Below are positions 16,001-25,777 of a DNA stretch of 64,000 nucleotides, one piece after another. A program made the position numbers and the translations under genes. This stretch comes from CAVVGZ01 sp963747965 (GTDB lineage Bacteria > Chloroflexota > Anaerolineae > Anaerolineales > Anaerolineaceae). The stretch is from assembly GCA_963747965.1 (NCBI GenBank), contig CAVVGZ010000007.1:744001-808000 (forward strand). The letters are read 5' to 3'. The first letter of the stretch is position 1. Each line of letters begins with the position of its first letter. The notes beneath the pieces are model-generated. The model had not been told where the DNA came from. It worked only from the letters and a program-made list of their open reading frames with translations, and did no database searches.

Positions 16001-17980
16001 ATGCAAGAAATAGACACGCTATTTACAAATGCAATCGTCCTTACGATGGACAAAAACTATAACCTCTACGAGCCAGGATATGTTGCCGTCAATCAGGGGA
16101 AAATTACTGCGGTTGGATTTCAGGGTGATATAAAAGAAGAATTGAAGGCAAAAAATATAGTTGACTGCGGCGGCAAGGTGCTTATGCCGGGGCTTGTCAA
16201 TGCACATACCCATGTTCCGATGACATTATTAAGGGGATTAGCCGATGATCTAAGGTTGGATGTTTGGTTAATGGGTTATATGATGCCGGTTGAGCGTGAA
16301 TTTGTTTCGCCAGATTTTGTCAGGCTTGGCACCTTATTAGCCTGTGCCGAAATGATTCAGAATGGTATTACCAGTTTTGCGGATATGTATTATTTTGAAG
16401 AGGATGTAGCCAAGGCGACTGCCGATGCAGGAATGAGAGCTGTATGTTCTCAAACCGTTCTCAAATTTCCAACTCCAGATGCAATCTCCTTTGAAGAGTC
16501 CCTGGCTGCAGCCCGGGATTTCATCACTCATTGGAAAGGGCATCCCTTGATTACACCGTCTGTCGCCCCGCATGCACCATATACGTGTACTGCTGAGATC
16601 CTGCAAGCTACAGCCGCCCTGGCAGTTGAGTATGACGTCCCATTACATACCCACCTGGCAGAAACTGCCTTGGAAGTGGATAACATGCGCAAGAACACCG
16701 GCATGCCCGTGATACCCTATGTCAGAAAACAAAATCTTTTCGATGCAAAAGTTCTCGCTGCCCATTGTGTTCATATTGACGAAGGGGAAATGCGTACCAT
16801 GCTGCACCATGGGGCAGGAATTGCTCACAATCCTTCTTCCAACCTAAAACTTGCTTCAGGGATTGCCCCGGTAAGTAAAATGCTTGAATTGGGGTTGAAC
16901 GTCGGTATAGGCACGGATGGTCCAGCGTCGAATAATGACCTGGATATGTTCGAGGAAATCCGTCTGGCTAATTTTATAGCAAAAGCGAGTACAGGTGACC
17001 CCAGAACTGTTCCTGCGCAGCAGTCGTTATTAATGGCAACCCGTATGGGTGCCCAGGCAATGCATATCAGCGATCAAACAGGATCCATTGAATTGGGTAA
17101 ATGTGCAGACATTATTCTCCTTGATATCAAACCTCTGCATAACATTCCACGATTTCAAAGGGAACCACAAAATATATATGCCCAAATTGTATATGCCTCC
17201 AAATCTACCGACGTGCGTGATGTAATGATTAATGGGATTTGGAAAATGAGGGATCGAGAACTGATCGGTTTGAATCTGGAACACCTCATTCAACAAAGCC
17301 AGGAATATGCCAAAAAAATTGATATCTTCCTGATTAAGCGGGAAGAATCAATCTTGTCCAAACTGATTGCAATTGGTGGAGCGATCGAGGAGGAAAGTTT
17401 TGAGGTACAAGCAAAAGTTCAAATCCCATCCAGAGATTCTGTTTTGCAGGCTTTGAAATCTCCGGAAATCCAGATCCTTTACCAGCGTCATTATCGTGAA
17501 TATGATACCTATTTTAGTTTTGAAGATCTTGAACAAGGAAAACTGCGCTTCCGGGAAGATCACTTCGTCGATGACAAAGGAAATATATTAAAAGTACGTA
17601 ATCGTTTAACCCATATTGGAATTAGAAGTGAGCGTACATTCCCATCAAAAGTATTGCTATCGAGGAGTCGTTATTATGCTCCCGCTAATGAGACTTTGCG
17701 ATTTTACAAGGAGTACTTCAAGCCATATCAGGAATTTGAAATTGATAAAGACAGATTGCGATTCATGGTGGAATACAAAGGGTCAGAATTTTATATCAAT
17801 CTGGATGATGTGCATAATCCCTCAATGGGAAATTTCCTGGAAGTTAAGAGCAGAACCTGGACCCTCAAAGATGCCAAAAATAAATCGAAATTGGTTTCCG
17901 AACTAATCGAGCTTCTGGGAAGCTCGCCTGGGGAACCATTAACGGATGATTATATCCATATGGTCGAACTGCGGCAATAA
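16001..17980 (+). CDS. Amidohydrolase (SAH/MTA deaminase-like) fused to a CYTH/triphosphate-tunnel domain
   Basis: A 659-residue two-domain protein. Residues 1 to about 440 form an amidohydrolase of the 5-methylthioadenosine/S-adenosylhomocysteine deaminase group: metal ligands in NAHTHVP (His69, His71), HTHLAE, AAHCVH and GTDGPASNND. After a helical linker, about 460-659 matches a CYTH fold: EVQAKV (third position Gln instead of the canonical second Glu of ExExK), LRFREDHF, KVRNRL, VEYKG, INLDDV and FLEVKSRTW line the tunnel. CYTH enzymes bind triphosphates or polyphosphate. The frame extends to a TTG at 15989, but ATG at 16001 follows the GAGAGG site. The frame is continuous, with no sign of an indel creating the fusion. 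The substrate of the combined enzyme is unknown. Confidence 0.85.
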   Translation: MQEIDTLFTNAIVLTMDKNYNLYEPGYVAVNQGKITAVGFQGDIKEELKAKNIVDCGGKVLMPGLVNAHTHVPMTLLRGLADDLRLDVWLMGYMMPVEREFVSPDFVRLGTLLACAEMIQNGITSFADMYYFEEDVAKATADAGMRAVCSQTVLKFPTPDAISFEESLAAARDFITHWKGHPLITPSVAPHAPYTCTAEILQATAALAVEYDVPLHTHLAETALEVDNMRKNTGMPVIPYVRKQNLFDAKVLAAHCVHIDEGEMRTMLHHGAGIAHNPSSNLKLASGIAPVSKMLELGLNVGIGTDGPASNNDLDMFEEIRLANFIAKASTGDPRTVPAQQSLLMATRMGAQAMHISDQTGSIELGKCADIILLDIKPLHNIPRFQREPQNIYAQIVYASKSTDVRDVMINGIWKMRDRELIGLNLEHLIQQSQEYAKKIDIFLIKREESILSKLIAIGGAIEEESFEVQAKVQIPSRDSVLQALKSPEIQILYQRHYREYDTYFSFEDLEQGKLRFREDHFVDDKGNILKVRNRLTHIGIRSERTFPSKVLLSRSRYYAPANETLRFYKEYFKPYQEFEIDKDRLRFMVEYKGSEFYINLDDVHNPSMGNFLEVKSRTWTLKDAKNKSKLVSELIELLGSSPGEPLTDDYIHMVELRQ

Positions 17981-17996
17981 ATTAGGATTGGTGTAA

Positions 17997-19487
17997 ATGG
18001 CGAAGAAAAATGCAAAGCAGCAACCCAGAACCCTCCGGATATTGTTTATAGCTTCTGAAGCCGAACCAATCATAAAAGTTGGCGGACTTGGTGATGTGGT
18101 GGGCGCCTTGCCGCATTACCTTGCAAATCTTCCAGCAGGAGAATTAAATGGCTACGAGCTGGATGTCAGAATTGCCATCCCCCTCTATCCTACCCTTCCT
18201 GATAAATACATAAAGGACGAACCCCTCATTACCTTTTCTATACCATACCGGGGAGAAAGCCTGTCAGGGTGGGCATACCAGTCTTCTTTACAAGATATTC
18301 CCATATTTCTTATATCCGGGCCCCCAATTGAAAGCGTCAAAACAATATATAACTATGATTCAGAAAAGGACATGGAGAAATTCATCTACTTCAGCCTGGC
18401 GGCTCTGGAAATATGTAAACTGGAACGATGGAAGCCGGATATCCTCCACGCTCATGACTGGCACAGCGCCCCAGCCGTGTACGCATTATCACAAAAAAGG
18501 ACCAGCGATCCATTTTTTAAAGACACAAAATCCATTTTGACCATCCACAACTTACCATTCTTTGGTGGAAATGTCACTGCGCACTATCCAAATTTTGGTA
18601 TAAACATTTATCCTGAACCCGGACTACCAGAATGGGCAAGCAAGTTTGTCTTCCCCTTAGGCCTGGCAAAAGCGGACATAATCACAACTGTGTCCCCTAC
18701 CTATTCGCAGGAAATTCTCACCAGTGAATTTGGCAGGGGTTTGGAAGAATACCTGAAAACCAGAAGAAAATCTATTTTTGGTATTCTAAATGGTTTGGAT
18801 AAGGAACGTTGGAATCCAGAGATCGATCCCTGTATAACGCAAAATTTTAGCAGGGAGACGCTTGGAGCCAAAAAGAAAAACAAGGAAAACCTGCTGAATG
18901 ATCTTGGATTGAATATGGATATTAATATTCCACTGCTGGTAAGTATCGGAAGAATGGATAACCAAAAAGGATTGGATCTAACTGTTCAGACTCTCGCGGA
19001 ATCCGGCAGTCTGCCCTGGAAAGCTGTCATCATGGGCACTGGAAATCCAGCCATAGAGGCTGAATGCCAAAAACTAGAGGAAGCATTTCCAACCCGGGTA
19101 AAAGCGATCATCAAATATGATCCTTCCCTTGCCAGAAAAATTTACGCAAGCGGCGATCTATTCTTAATGCCTTCCCGCTATGAGCCTTGTGGATTGTCCC
19201 AGATGATTGCAATGCGTTATGGATGCATACCACTAGCCAGGGCTACGGGCGGTCTGAAAGATACCATTGTAGATGATCCACAAATCACAAAAAGTACAGG
19301 TTTCTTATTTGAGGAACCATCCTCGGCAGCCATGGGATTTTGCTTGCAGCGCGGATTAATGGTTTACTCTGATCAAAATTCATGGAAAAATATTCAAAAT
19401 AATGCCATGGAGCAAGACTTTTCCTGGCAAAAATCTGCCCTGGCTTATGCAGACCTTTATCTTGACATGGTGGGGAAGGATAAATAA
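17997..19487 (+). CDS. glgA: Glycogen (starch) synthase, GT5 family
   Basis: Adds glucose from ADP- or UDP-glucose to the non-reducing end of a glucan chain. The 496 residues show the KVGGLGDV donor-binding motif at residues 27-34, HAHDW near 155, NGLD in the middle and the second-domain signature PSRYEPCGLSQMIAMRYG. The ATG at 17997 is preceded by AGGA. It lies 16 bases after the amidohydrolase-CYTH gene and 50 bases before malQ, so the three are probably transcribed together and glgA with malQ handles storage glucan. Confidence 0.95.
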   Translation: MAKKNAKQQPRTLRILFIASEAEPIIKVGGLGDVVGALPHYLANLPAGELNGYELDVRIAIPLYPTLPDKYIKDEPLITFSIPYRGESLSGWAYQSSLQDIPIFLISGPPIESVKTIYNYDSEKDMEKFIYFSLAALEICKLERWKPDILHAHDWHSAPAVYALSQKRTSDPFFKDTKSILTIHNLPFFGGNVTAHYPNFGINIYPEPGLPEWASKFVFPLGLAKADIITTVSPTYSQEILTSEFGRGLEEYLKTRRKSIFGILNGLDKERWNPEIDPCITQNFSRETLGAKKKNKENLLNDLGLNMDINIPLLVSIGRMDNQKGLDLTVQTLAESGSLPWKAVIMGTGNPAIEAECQKLEEAFPTRVKAIIKYDPSLARKIYASGDLFLMPSRYEPCGLSQMIAMRYGCIPLARATGGLKDTIVDDPQITKSTGFLFEEPSSAAMGFCLQRGLMVYSDQNSWKNIQNNAMEQDFSWQKSALAYADLYLDMVGKDK

Positions 19488-19537
19488 TCTCAGTTTATTA
19501 CCATCAGGTCTTTCAAACGAGGGAGAACAGAGACATT

Positions 19538-21037
19538 ATGCTAAATAATCGAGCATCAGGCGTTTTACTGCACCCAACCAGCCTCCCGGGGCCTTATGGT
19601 ATCGGGGATTTAGGGGGTCAGGCATTCGAATGGGTTAATTTTCTTCAAACTGCAGGATGCAGATACTGGCAAATTCTGCCATTGGGTCCCACCGGGTACG
19701 GGGACTCTCCCTATCAATGCTTTTCTGCATTTGCCGGAAATCCATATCTCATCAACCCTGAACCACTTTTCGGTATCAATATCTTATCGCGCCAGGATAT
19801 TTCCGATCTCCCAGATTTTTCCCATAGCAAGGTTGAGTACGGCAGGGTTATTCAATGGAAGTTATCGATGCTTAAAATAGCATATGAAAGATATATTAAT
19901 GGTTCTTTCCCGGACCTGGACATCCAGATTGCCCGGTTTATCCAGGATGAGGAATTCTGGCTGCAGGATTACGCCGTCTTCATGACCATTAAAGAGAATT
20001 ACCAAAACCAACCCTGGAATTTATGGCCAGACCCGTTGAGATTTCATCAGGAGCAAGCCCTCAAACGATTCATTTCTGAGCATCAATATGAAATTAAACG
20101 TCATATTTTTGAACAGTTTATTTTTTCTCAGCAATGGGGCAATTTGCGGCGATTTGCCAATGAAAAAGGAATTCAAATTATTGGCGATATCCCAATTTAT
20201 GTCTCTTATGATAGTGCAGATTGCTGGTCACATCCAGAGTTGTTTATGTTCGACGAAAATCGCCTGCCAACATCTGTAGGTGGTACACCTCCGGATCTTT
20301 TTTCAAATACCGGACAACTTTGGGGTAATCCAATATATAGATGGGAAATTCACAACAAAACCGGTTACCGGTGGTGGATTGAACGAATTAAATCGATGTC
20401 TAAAGAACATTGATTATGCCCGTCTCGACCATTTCCGAGGATATCGGCGGATTCTGGGATGTTCCTGCCGGCGAACCAACTGCTATAGAATGGTGTGTGG
20501 AAAGATGGACCGGGAATAAAATTTCTGCTTGCGATCCAAAAGGCTTTAGGGGATTTACCAATCATTGCCGAAGATCTTGGGGAAATCACACAGGACGTAT
20601 TTGTTCTGCGTGATTTATTCAACCTGCCGGGCATGAAAGTCCTCCACTTCGCATTTTACGGATCCCCCGATGACAGTTTCTTTCCCCATAATTATGACAA
20701 GAATTTTGTTGCCTACACCGGCACTCATGATAACGATACCGCAGTAGGATGGCTGGAAAGCACTTCACCAGAAGCGAGGCAAAACTGCCTGAGGTACCTG
20801 CATAGCGATGGGCAGGACATAGCTTGGGATATGATACGAGCAATCTGGGCATCTGCAGCAGCCATTTCAATTGCCCCTTTGCAGGATTTTCTTTCACTTG
20901 GAAATGAAGCCAGGATGAATTTTCCCGGTAGAAGTGATGGGAATTGGGATTGGCGTGTGGATCCGAAGGATATTAATCAGGATCTGGCAAAGAAAATCAG
21001 GGAGATCAACTATACGTATGCCCGCTTAAACAAATAA
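19538..21037 (+). CDS. malQ: 4-alpha-glucanotransferase (amylomaltase), frameshifted
   Basis: A GH77 enzyme that moves glucan segments between maltooligosaccharides. The first 286 residues read well (HPTSLPGPYGIGDLG, GDSPYQCFSAFAGNPYL, GDIPIYVSYDSADCW, GGTPPD) and the end reads well from about 20492 (IAEDLGEIT, YTGTHDNDT). Between them the frame changes three times. One extra base near each of 20393, 20448 and 20491 explains it: taking these out restores RLDHFRG, FWDVPAGEPTA and WKDGPGIKF at family spacing, and the whole gene becomes 498 residues. Three insertions sum to +3, so the ends share a frame. Sequence error seems likelier than decay. Confidence 0.88.
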
Positions 21038-21053
21038 GAATTTGTGTCTCATC

Positions 21054-22066
21054 TTATTGACTTTCTTTACAATCCTTGGTGTTTTGTGTCAATGAAGCTA
21101 GGTATATTCCTAACAAGATTAAGACACCCCCAAAAACCTCGAAGAAGGATGGAATTTCACCAAGAAATATCAATGCTAATATGGATGCACCGATTGGTTC
21201 ACCCAGAAGTACTACAGCCACATACGTAACCGGTAGATAACCAAGAGCCCAGTTATAAGTTGAATGCCCAATCACCTGTGGAAAAAAAGCAAGGGCAGCC
21301 AACCATAAATAAGTTTCATTAGAATACCCAGTTAAGTTTAGACCAAGTACAATGGATGTTACCAGAAGGATAATGGCTGAGAATCCATAGACAGTAAAGG
21401 CGTAAGGGATTACATCTACTGTTGCACGAACTTTCCTGCCAATTACCATGTACCCGCTGGCTGCCCAGGCACCAGCCAGTGCAAGCAAATTACCATAATA
21501 GTATCTGCCATGAAAAAATTCCGAAAAACCAGAACAATTTATTGTTCCATCCATAATGAAACACGACATACCAAGACCAACAACAGCACCTCCAATCAAT
21601 GCGATGAAAAGACCTATCATTAAAGAGATCCTGGTTTTTCCTTTAGAAAAACCGCCGATATGATTGCTACCCATAATGGCACCGTGGATACCAGGACTAC
21701 TGAGCTGGCAACAGTCGTATATTCAAGTGATGTAATCCAACATGCAAAATGGAGCGCAAGAAAGACTCCAGATAAAAGGATGAGAAGAACCTGTTTTTTG
21801 GTATAGCCCAGGATGACATGTCTATATTTTGTTATCGCCCATGGGAAGAAAAACAGGGTTGCCAGGACCATGCGATAGGTGGAAACAACCAGGGATGGGG
21901 CTTCCTGTTGAGCAAGCCGTGCAAAAATTGATCCGGTTGAAATAGCCAGCACTCCCAAAAAAATGGCTGCCTGGGGACCAATAGGAACTTTCCGAGAGAG
22001 ATTATTGTGGGAAGGTTGTTGTGCCGCCAATAAATAATCCTCATTCCAAAAAACAAAGTTGGACAA
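21054..22066 (-). CDS. EamA/DMT-family membrane transporter, frameshifted
   Basis: A drug/metabolite transporter superfamily protein with two EamA repeats and about ten membrane helices. The first repeat (GSIFARLAQQEAP, TYRMVLATLFFFP) ends near FLKEK; the second repeat (GWAASGYMVIGRK-like, FPQVIGHSTYNWALGYLPV, LGEPIGASILALIFLGE) is one frame over. A missing base in the A-run (T-run on the plus strand) at 21635-21639 explains it: with one more base the junction reads FLKEKTRISLMIG and the protein is about 337 residues. The best start found is a TTG at 22066; there is no upstream ATG in frame, so the start is uncertain. The gene ends 16 bases from convergent malQ. The substrate is unknown. Confidence 0.8.
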
Positions 22067-22133
22067 TTCTGAGCAGTCAATGATTATATCAGCCTTATTC
22101 GGAATACGAATATTTTCAATTCAGAATTTTGGT

Positions 22134-22139
22134 TATAAT
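22134..22139 (+). promoter_or_regulatory. -10 element upstream of the ferredoxin
   Basis: A consensus TATAAT lies 43 bases before the ferredoxin ATG; the -35 is weak. Confidence 0.5.
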
Positions 22140-22182
22140 TACTTTATATTTTGGAAAAATAAACCTGACAATGGAGGAAATT

Positions 22183-22596
22183 ATGCCACACGTAATAACC
22201 AGTTTGTGTTTGAGAGATGGTGGGTGTGCAACAGTATGCCCGGTTGAATGCATCGTACCAGGCAAACCGGTGGATAATTGGCCATGGTATTATATTGATG
22301 CGGATACCTGTATTGATTGTGGAGCATGTGTAGCAGAATGCCCTTACGGAGCCATTTTTACTGATGATGAAGTGCCATCTGCATACAAGGCAAATGGTGG
22401 AGAATATCAATCTATGCCGGTCGGGACACCAGGGTATGCCGAGATATTCGACGGCACCAGCCATGATGGAGAACCTGTACATTTGGAAGCAACCCGCAAA
22501 TTATCAACCGGCGATGTCATCGACCTCTCTGGAGATATACAAACCAATGCAGATTTCTTCAAATCCGGTCCCGGTTACGACGCATTAAATCAATAA
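22183..22596 (+). CDS. Two-cluster ferredoxin with C-terminal extension
   Basis: A 137-residue electron carrier with two Fe-S sites. Cys9, Cys15, Cys19 and Cys23 (LCLRDGGCATVCPVECI) and Cys43, Cys46, Cys49 and Cys53 (CIDCGACVAECP) give enough ligands for two [4Fe-4S] clusters, in the arrangement of bacterial 7Fe/8Fe ferredoxins. About 80 residues follow without cysteines, longer than simple ferredoxins, with a Tyr/Asp/Gly-rich tail of unknown role. ATG at 22183 follows GGAGGA; the frame extends upstream without a better start. It is monocistronic, between its own -10 and a terminator. Confidence 0.9.
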   Translation: MPHVITSLCLRDGGCATVCPVECIVPGKPVDNWPWYYIDADTCIDCGACVAECPYGAIFTDDEVPSAYKANGGEYQSMPVGTPGYAEIFDGTSHDGEPVHLEATRKLSTGDVIDLSGDIQTNADFFKSGPGYDALNQ

Positions 22597-22620
22597 TTGT
22601 CTACAAGGGATAATGATAAT

Positions 22621-22648
22621 GGAGGAAGTCTTCTGACTTCCTCTTTTA
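22621..22648 (+). terminator. Intrinsic terminator after the ferredoxin
   Basis: A nine-base stem (GAGGAAGTC / GACTTCCTC) with a TTCT loop is followed by TTTTATTT. Confidence 0.88.
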
Positions 22649-22682
22649 TTTATCAATTGGTGTAGGTGTAAAGGCAGGTGCA

Positions 22683-24125
22683 ATGATGGAGAGTTCAAAT
22701 AAATATCGCCTTGAAACGGATTCCCTGGGGGATGTTCTGGTGCCGGAATTTGCGTTGTATGGAGCTCAAACGCAACGAGCTATCGAAAATTTCCCTATCT
22801 CAGGATTAAAACCATCCACTCAATTCGTTAAGTCCATGGTGTTGATTAAACATTCTGCCGCAATAATTAATCATCGGCTGGGCTTGCTCCGGACGGATAT
22901 TACAGACGCAATAGTACAAACCTGTGACGAAATTCTACAAGGCAAATGGCAGGATCAATTTGTGGTAGATCCTTTTCAGGCTGGCGCAGGTACCAGCCAT
23001 AATATGAATATTAATGAAGTCATCGCCAATTGTGCAACCCGGAAACTGGGTGGTGGACTGGGACATTATTTCGTGGATCCTAATAACCATGTCAATATGT
23101 CGCAATCGACAAACGATACTATCCCAACAGCCATCCGGATAGGAGTCCTTGGTAGATTAGAACCATTGGTTTTGGCAGTAGACGGATTGTCAGATGCTTT
23201 AAGAACAAAGGCTGTTGAATTTGATGACATACTCAAATCAGGCCGGACCCACCTCCAGGATGCAGTACCCATTCGCCTTGGGCAAGAGTTTGGTGCTTAT
23301 GCCTGTGCTGTCGAGCGGGATCGGGAGAGGATAATCAGGGCTTCGCACACGCTACGGCGTTTAGGAATTGGCGGAACTGCCGCCGGCACAGGGTTAAATG
23401 CCCATCCGCTTTATCATGAACAGATGGTTGCTCAACTTTCTTCTATTACAGGTCTGGAACTCTTTCAATCGGATAATTTATTTGAAAGTATGCAATCGAT
23501 GGCAGACATGACAGATTTCTCTGCCTCCCTTAGAACCCTTGCCATCACCCTGACAAGAATAGCCAATGACATCCGCCTGCTTTCGTCGGGTCCAAAAACC
23601 GGACTGGCAGAGATTACCCTACCAGCTGTTCAACCCGGTTCCAGCATCATGCCCGGAAAAGTAAACCCTGTAATGGCAGAAATGCTTAATATGGCCATGT
23701 TCCATGTCATGGGGAATGATCATACAATTGCCCTGGCTTCCCAGAGCGGGCAGTTGGAATTAAATGTAATGATGCCGGTAATTGCTCACAATCTTTTTGA
23801 AATGGTGGAGATTTCAATCAATTCCATCAGGGTATTTACCGAAAAGTGTGTACGGGGTATCCGGGCAAACCCTGAAATGGCTTACCACTGGTTGGAAAAT
23901 AACCCTATCATCATAACCGCCATTACTCCAATCATTGGGTATAAATCGGGCAGCGACCTGGTCAATTATGCCGATAAATCTCGTATTACCATCCGGGAGG
24001 CTGTTGTGCAATTTCTCCAGGAAGGAAAAATCAAGCACATACACAGCGGCATACCTGTGACTATTGAGGAAATTGACCAGGCACTTAATCAATTCAGGAA
24101 GATGACAGAGGGGGGGATTTTGTAG
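22683..24125 (+). CDS. Aspartate ammonia-lyase / class II fumarase family protein
   Basis: A 480-residue homotetrameric lyase. The signature GSSIMPGKVNPV at about residue 320 holds the catalytic serine loop; GTSHNMNINEVIAN and NMSQSTNDTIPTA bind substrate. After the signature it reads NPVMAEMLN and VMGND, closer to aspartase (NPVIPE, VIGND) than to FumC (NPTQCE, VMGNH), and the start has YGAQTQRAIENF as in aspartases. I therefore lean to aspartase (aspartate to fumarate plus ammonia), but fumarase activity is not excluded, and with sucCD nearby in the genome either would feed the TCA cycle. ATG at 22683 or 22686 is the start. It converges on mltG with a 31-base gap. Confidence 0.88.
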   Translation: MMESSNKYRLETDSLGDVLVPEFALYGAQTQRAIENFPISGLKPSTQFVKSMVLIKHSAAIINHRLGLLRTDITDAIVQTCDEILQGKWQDQFVVDPFQAGAGTSHNMNINEVIANCATRKLGGGLGHYFVDPNNHVNMSQSTNDTIPTAIRIGVLGRLEPLVLAVDGLSDALRTKAVEFDDILKSGRTHLQDAVPIRLGQEFGAYACAVERDRERIIRASHTLRRLGIGGTAAGTGLNAHPLYHEQMVAQLSSITGLELFQSDNLFESMQSMADMTDFSASLRTLAITLTRIANDIRLLSSGPKTGLAEITLPAVQPGSSIMPGKVNPVMAEMLNMAMFHVMGNDHTIALASQSGQLELNVMMPVIAHNLFEMVEISINSIRVFTEKCVRGIRANPEMAYHWLENNPIIITAITPIIGYKSGSDLVNYADKSRITIREAVVQFLQEGKIKHIHSGIPVTIEEIDQALNQFRKMTEGGIL

Positions 24126-24156
24126 GTTTCCCTGGAAGGTAATGGGTAGGAAATCC

Positions 24157-25326
24157 TTACTCGCAGGCGAATTCCAGGTGTTCAGAAAAGGTCTGCGAAA
24201 AATTATGGTATCCTGACCCATCACATTTCGCCCTGAAGAAATAATACTTGCTTGATGGGGGAGATCCAACAGCCTGCATAGCTTTCAAACCAGGGTTGCT
24301 AATAGGAGCTGGCGGTAAGCCATTCACCAGATAGGTGTTATAGGGTGAATTAACCATCAAATCCACCGTAGTCAAAGGATTTTTCCACCAGGTTTGCTGG
24401 TCTTGATTAAAACCAAGAGCATATTGGATTGTAGGGTCACTTTCCAATTTTTGATCAATTGCCAATCGGTTAAAAAAAACGGATGAAATGATGGGTTGTT
24501 CTTCTGAGTGAACAGCTTCCTTCTCCACAATTGAGGCCAGAGTAACGGCTTCATACAAGGATAGATCCAGTTTTTCAAATTTTTCGATCAGGTTTTGATC
24601 CACCTCATCAAAAAACCGTTCCAGAAAGATGCCGAGTATATCCCTGGGTGATGAGTCCCTTGGTATCGGATATGTTCCAGGGAATAGCAACCCCTCTACC
24701 CCCTGGTCGTCCGGCCAGTTGTCAGGCAGAGAAAATTCATCTGGATTATACGCAAGGTCCAGAAATTCATCCTTGTCATCCAACAATCCATAAACGACCA
24801 GCGCTTCAGCAACCTCTTCTACCCTCCAGCCTGCCAGTAAGGTGAAAGGAATTTCTCCCGGAGTTGCATCCTGCAACAGAATCGCAATTTCTCGGGGACT
24901 CAATCCTGGGCTGAATTCATACTGCCCGGCTTGGACAGTAGAATCCATACCAGAATAAGCAAGGTAAGTAATGAATATTCCCGCATCGGGAATCACGTCA
25001 TCCTTCTCCAGGCGTCCTGCAATTGATTGCAGGGATTCATCCACATTAATACTAAAAGTGATCGGTAATCCATCTTTTCTTAAAGGGACGGTCAGTTTAT
25101 TTCTTGATAAAAAGATTTGCAATGTATATAGAGAGTTTTGAAATCTTGGAAGGGCTGGATTTGGAGGCCCAAATTCGGATTCGACATAATTAGTGATGAG
25201 GTGAAACCCGAATAAGGAAATCGCACACAGGGTGCATAAAATTGCAAAGAATGAAATCAAAAGCATGCTTGGAAAAGATTTCCGGTGATTACTTCTATTT
25301 TTGTGTTTATCTGGATCTTCTGACAT
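24157..25326 (-). CDS. mltG: Endolytic transglycosylase MltG
   Basis: A membrane-bound lytic transglycosylase that cuts nascent glycan strands and sets chain length. The 389 residues start with a basic cytoplasmic piece and one TM helix (about 22-45). A LysM-like/YceG N-terminal part follows, with LLAGWRVEEVAEAL, and then the catalytic region: GLLFPGTYPIPR, ASIVEKEAV (the catalytic glutamate), VFFNRL, SDPTIQYALG, YNTYLVNGLPPAPISNPG and YYFFRA. Start ATG at 25326. It is the last gene of the unit baseplate-J-like - ruvX - mltG, a neighbourhood (ruvX-mltG) common in bacteria. Confidence 0.96.
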   Translation of the reverse strand: MSEDPDKHKNRSNHRKSFPSMLLISFFAILCTLCAISLFGFHLITNYVESEFGPPNPALPRFQNSLYTLQIFLSRNKLTVPLRKDGLPITFSINVDESLQSIAGRLEKDDVIPDAGIFITYLAYSGMDSTVQAGQYEFSPGLSPREIAILLQDATPGEIPFTLLAGWRVEEVAEALVVYGLLDDKDEFLDLAYNPDEFSLPDNWPDDQGVEGLLFPGTYPIPRDSSPRDILGIFLERFFDEVDQNLIEKFEKLDLSLYEAVTLASIVEKEAVHSEEQPIISSVFFNRLAIDQKLESDPTIQYALGFNQDQQTWWKNPLTTVDLMVNSPYNTYLVNGLPPAPISNPGLKAMQAVGSPPSSKYYFFRAKCDGSGYHNFSQTFSEHLEFACE

Positions 25327-25357
25327 AATTTACCGCGTATGAATTATTACAATTCCC

Positions 25358-25777
25358 TCATGCAATGTTCCTGTTATCCAGATAATCCTGCAGGATAATT
25401 ACTGCTGCAATCATATCGTGGTGTCCTATACGACGTTTTTGCCGGTTGCCCAGTTTAATGACAGTCTCCCGGGCAGTTTGAGTAGAACCAGACTCGTCCC
25501 AAAGGATTACCTGGATATCCGATATTTCGTTAATGGCATCCGCCAGGCGTTGGCTACTTCGTCCGGATGGACCCACTGATCCATCACTTGACAATGCCTG
25601 CCCAACGACAATACAACCAACCTCAAATTGATTTGCTATCTCTGCAATCCTTTGTGCATCCTGTCCACGCGAACGATGCGGAAGTAATGAATGAGGATTT
25701 GCAATTGTTCCGGTTGGATCGCTCAGGGCAATTCCCAACCGTTTTGTACCCGGATCAACTGCTAATATTCTGGTCAT
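25358..25777 (-). CDS. ruvX: RuvX/YqgF Holliday-junction-resolvase-like protein
   Basis: A 139-residue RNase H-fold protein implicated in pre-16S rRNA processing. It begins ILAVDPGTKRLGIALSD, whose first Asp (residue 8) is catalytic; VGQALSSDGSVG and the ILWDESGSTQTARE segment supply the Glu, and the HHDMIAAVIILQDYL segment supplies the last Asp. Length is typical. Its ATG at 25777 overlaps the end of the upstream gene by 23 bases, and mltG follows 31 bases on, so all three are one operon. Confidence 0.93.
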   Translation of the reverse strand: MTRILAVDPGTKRLGIALSDPTGTIANPHSLLPHRSRGQDAQRIAEIANQFEVGCIVVGQALSSDGSVGPSGRSSQRLADAINEISDIQVILWDESGSTQTARETVIKLGNRQKRRIGHHDMIAAVIILQDYLDNRNIA

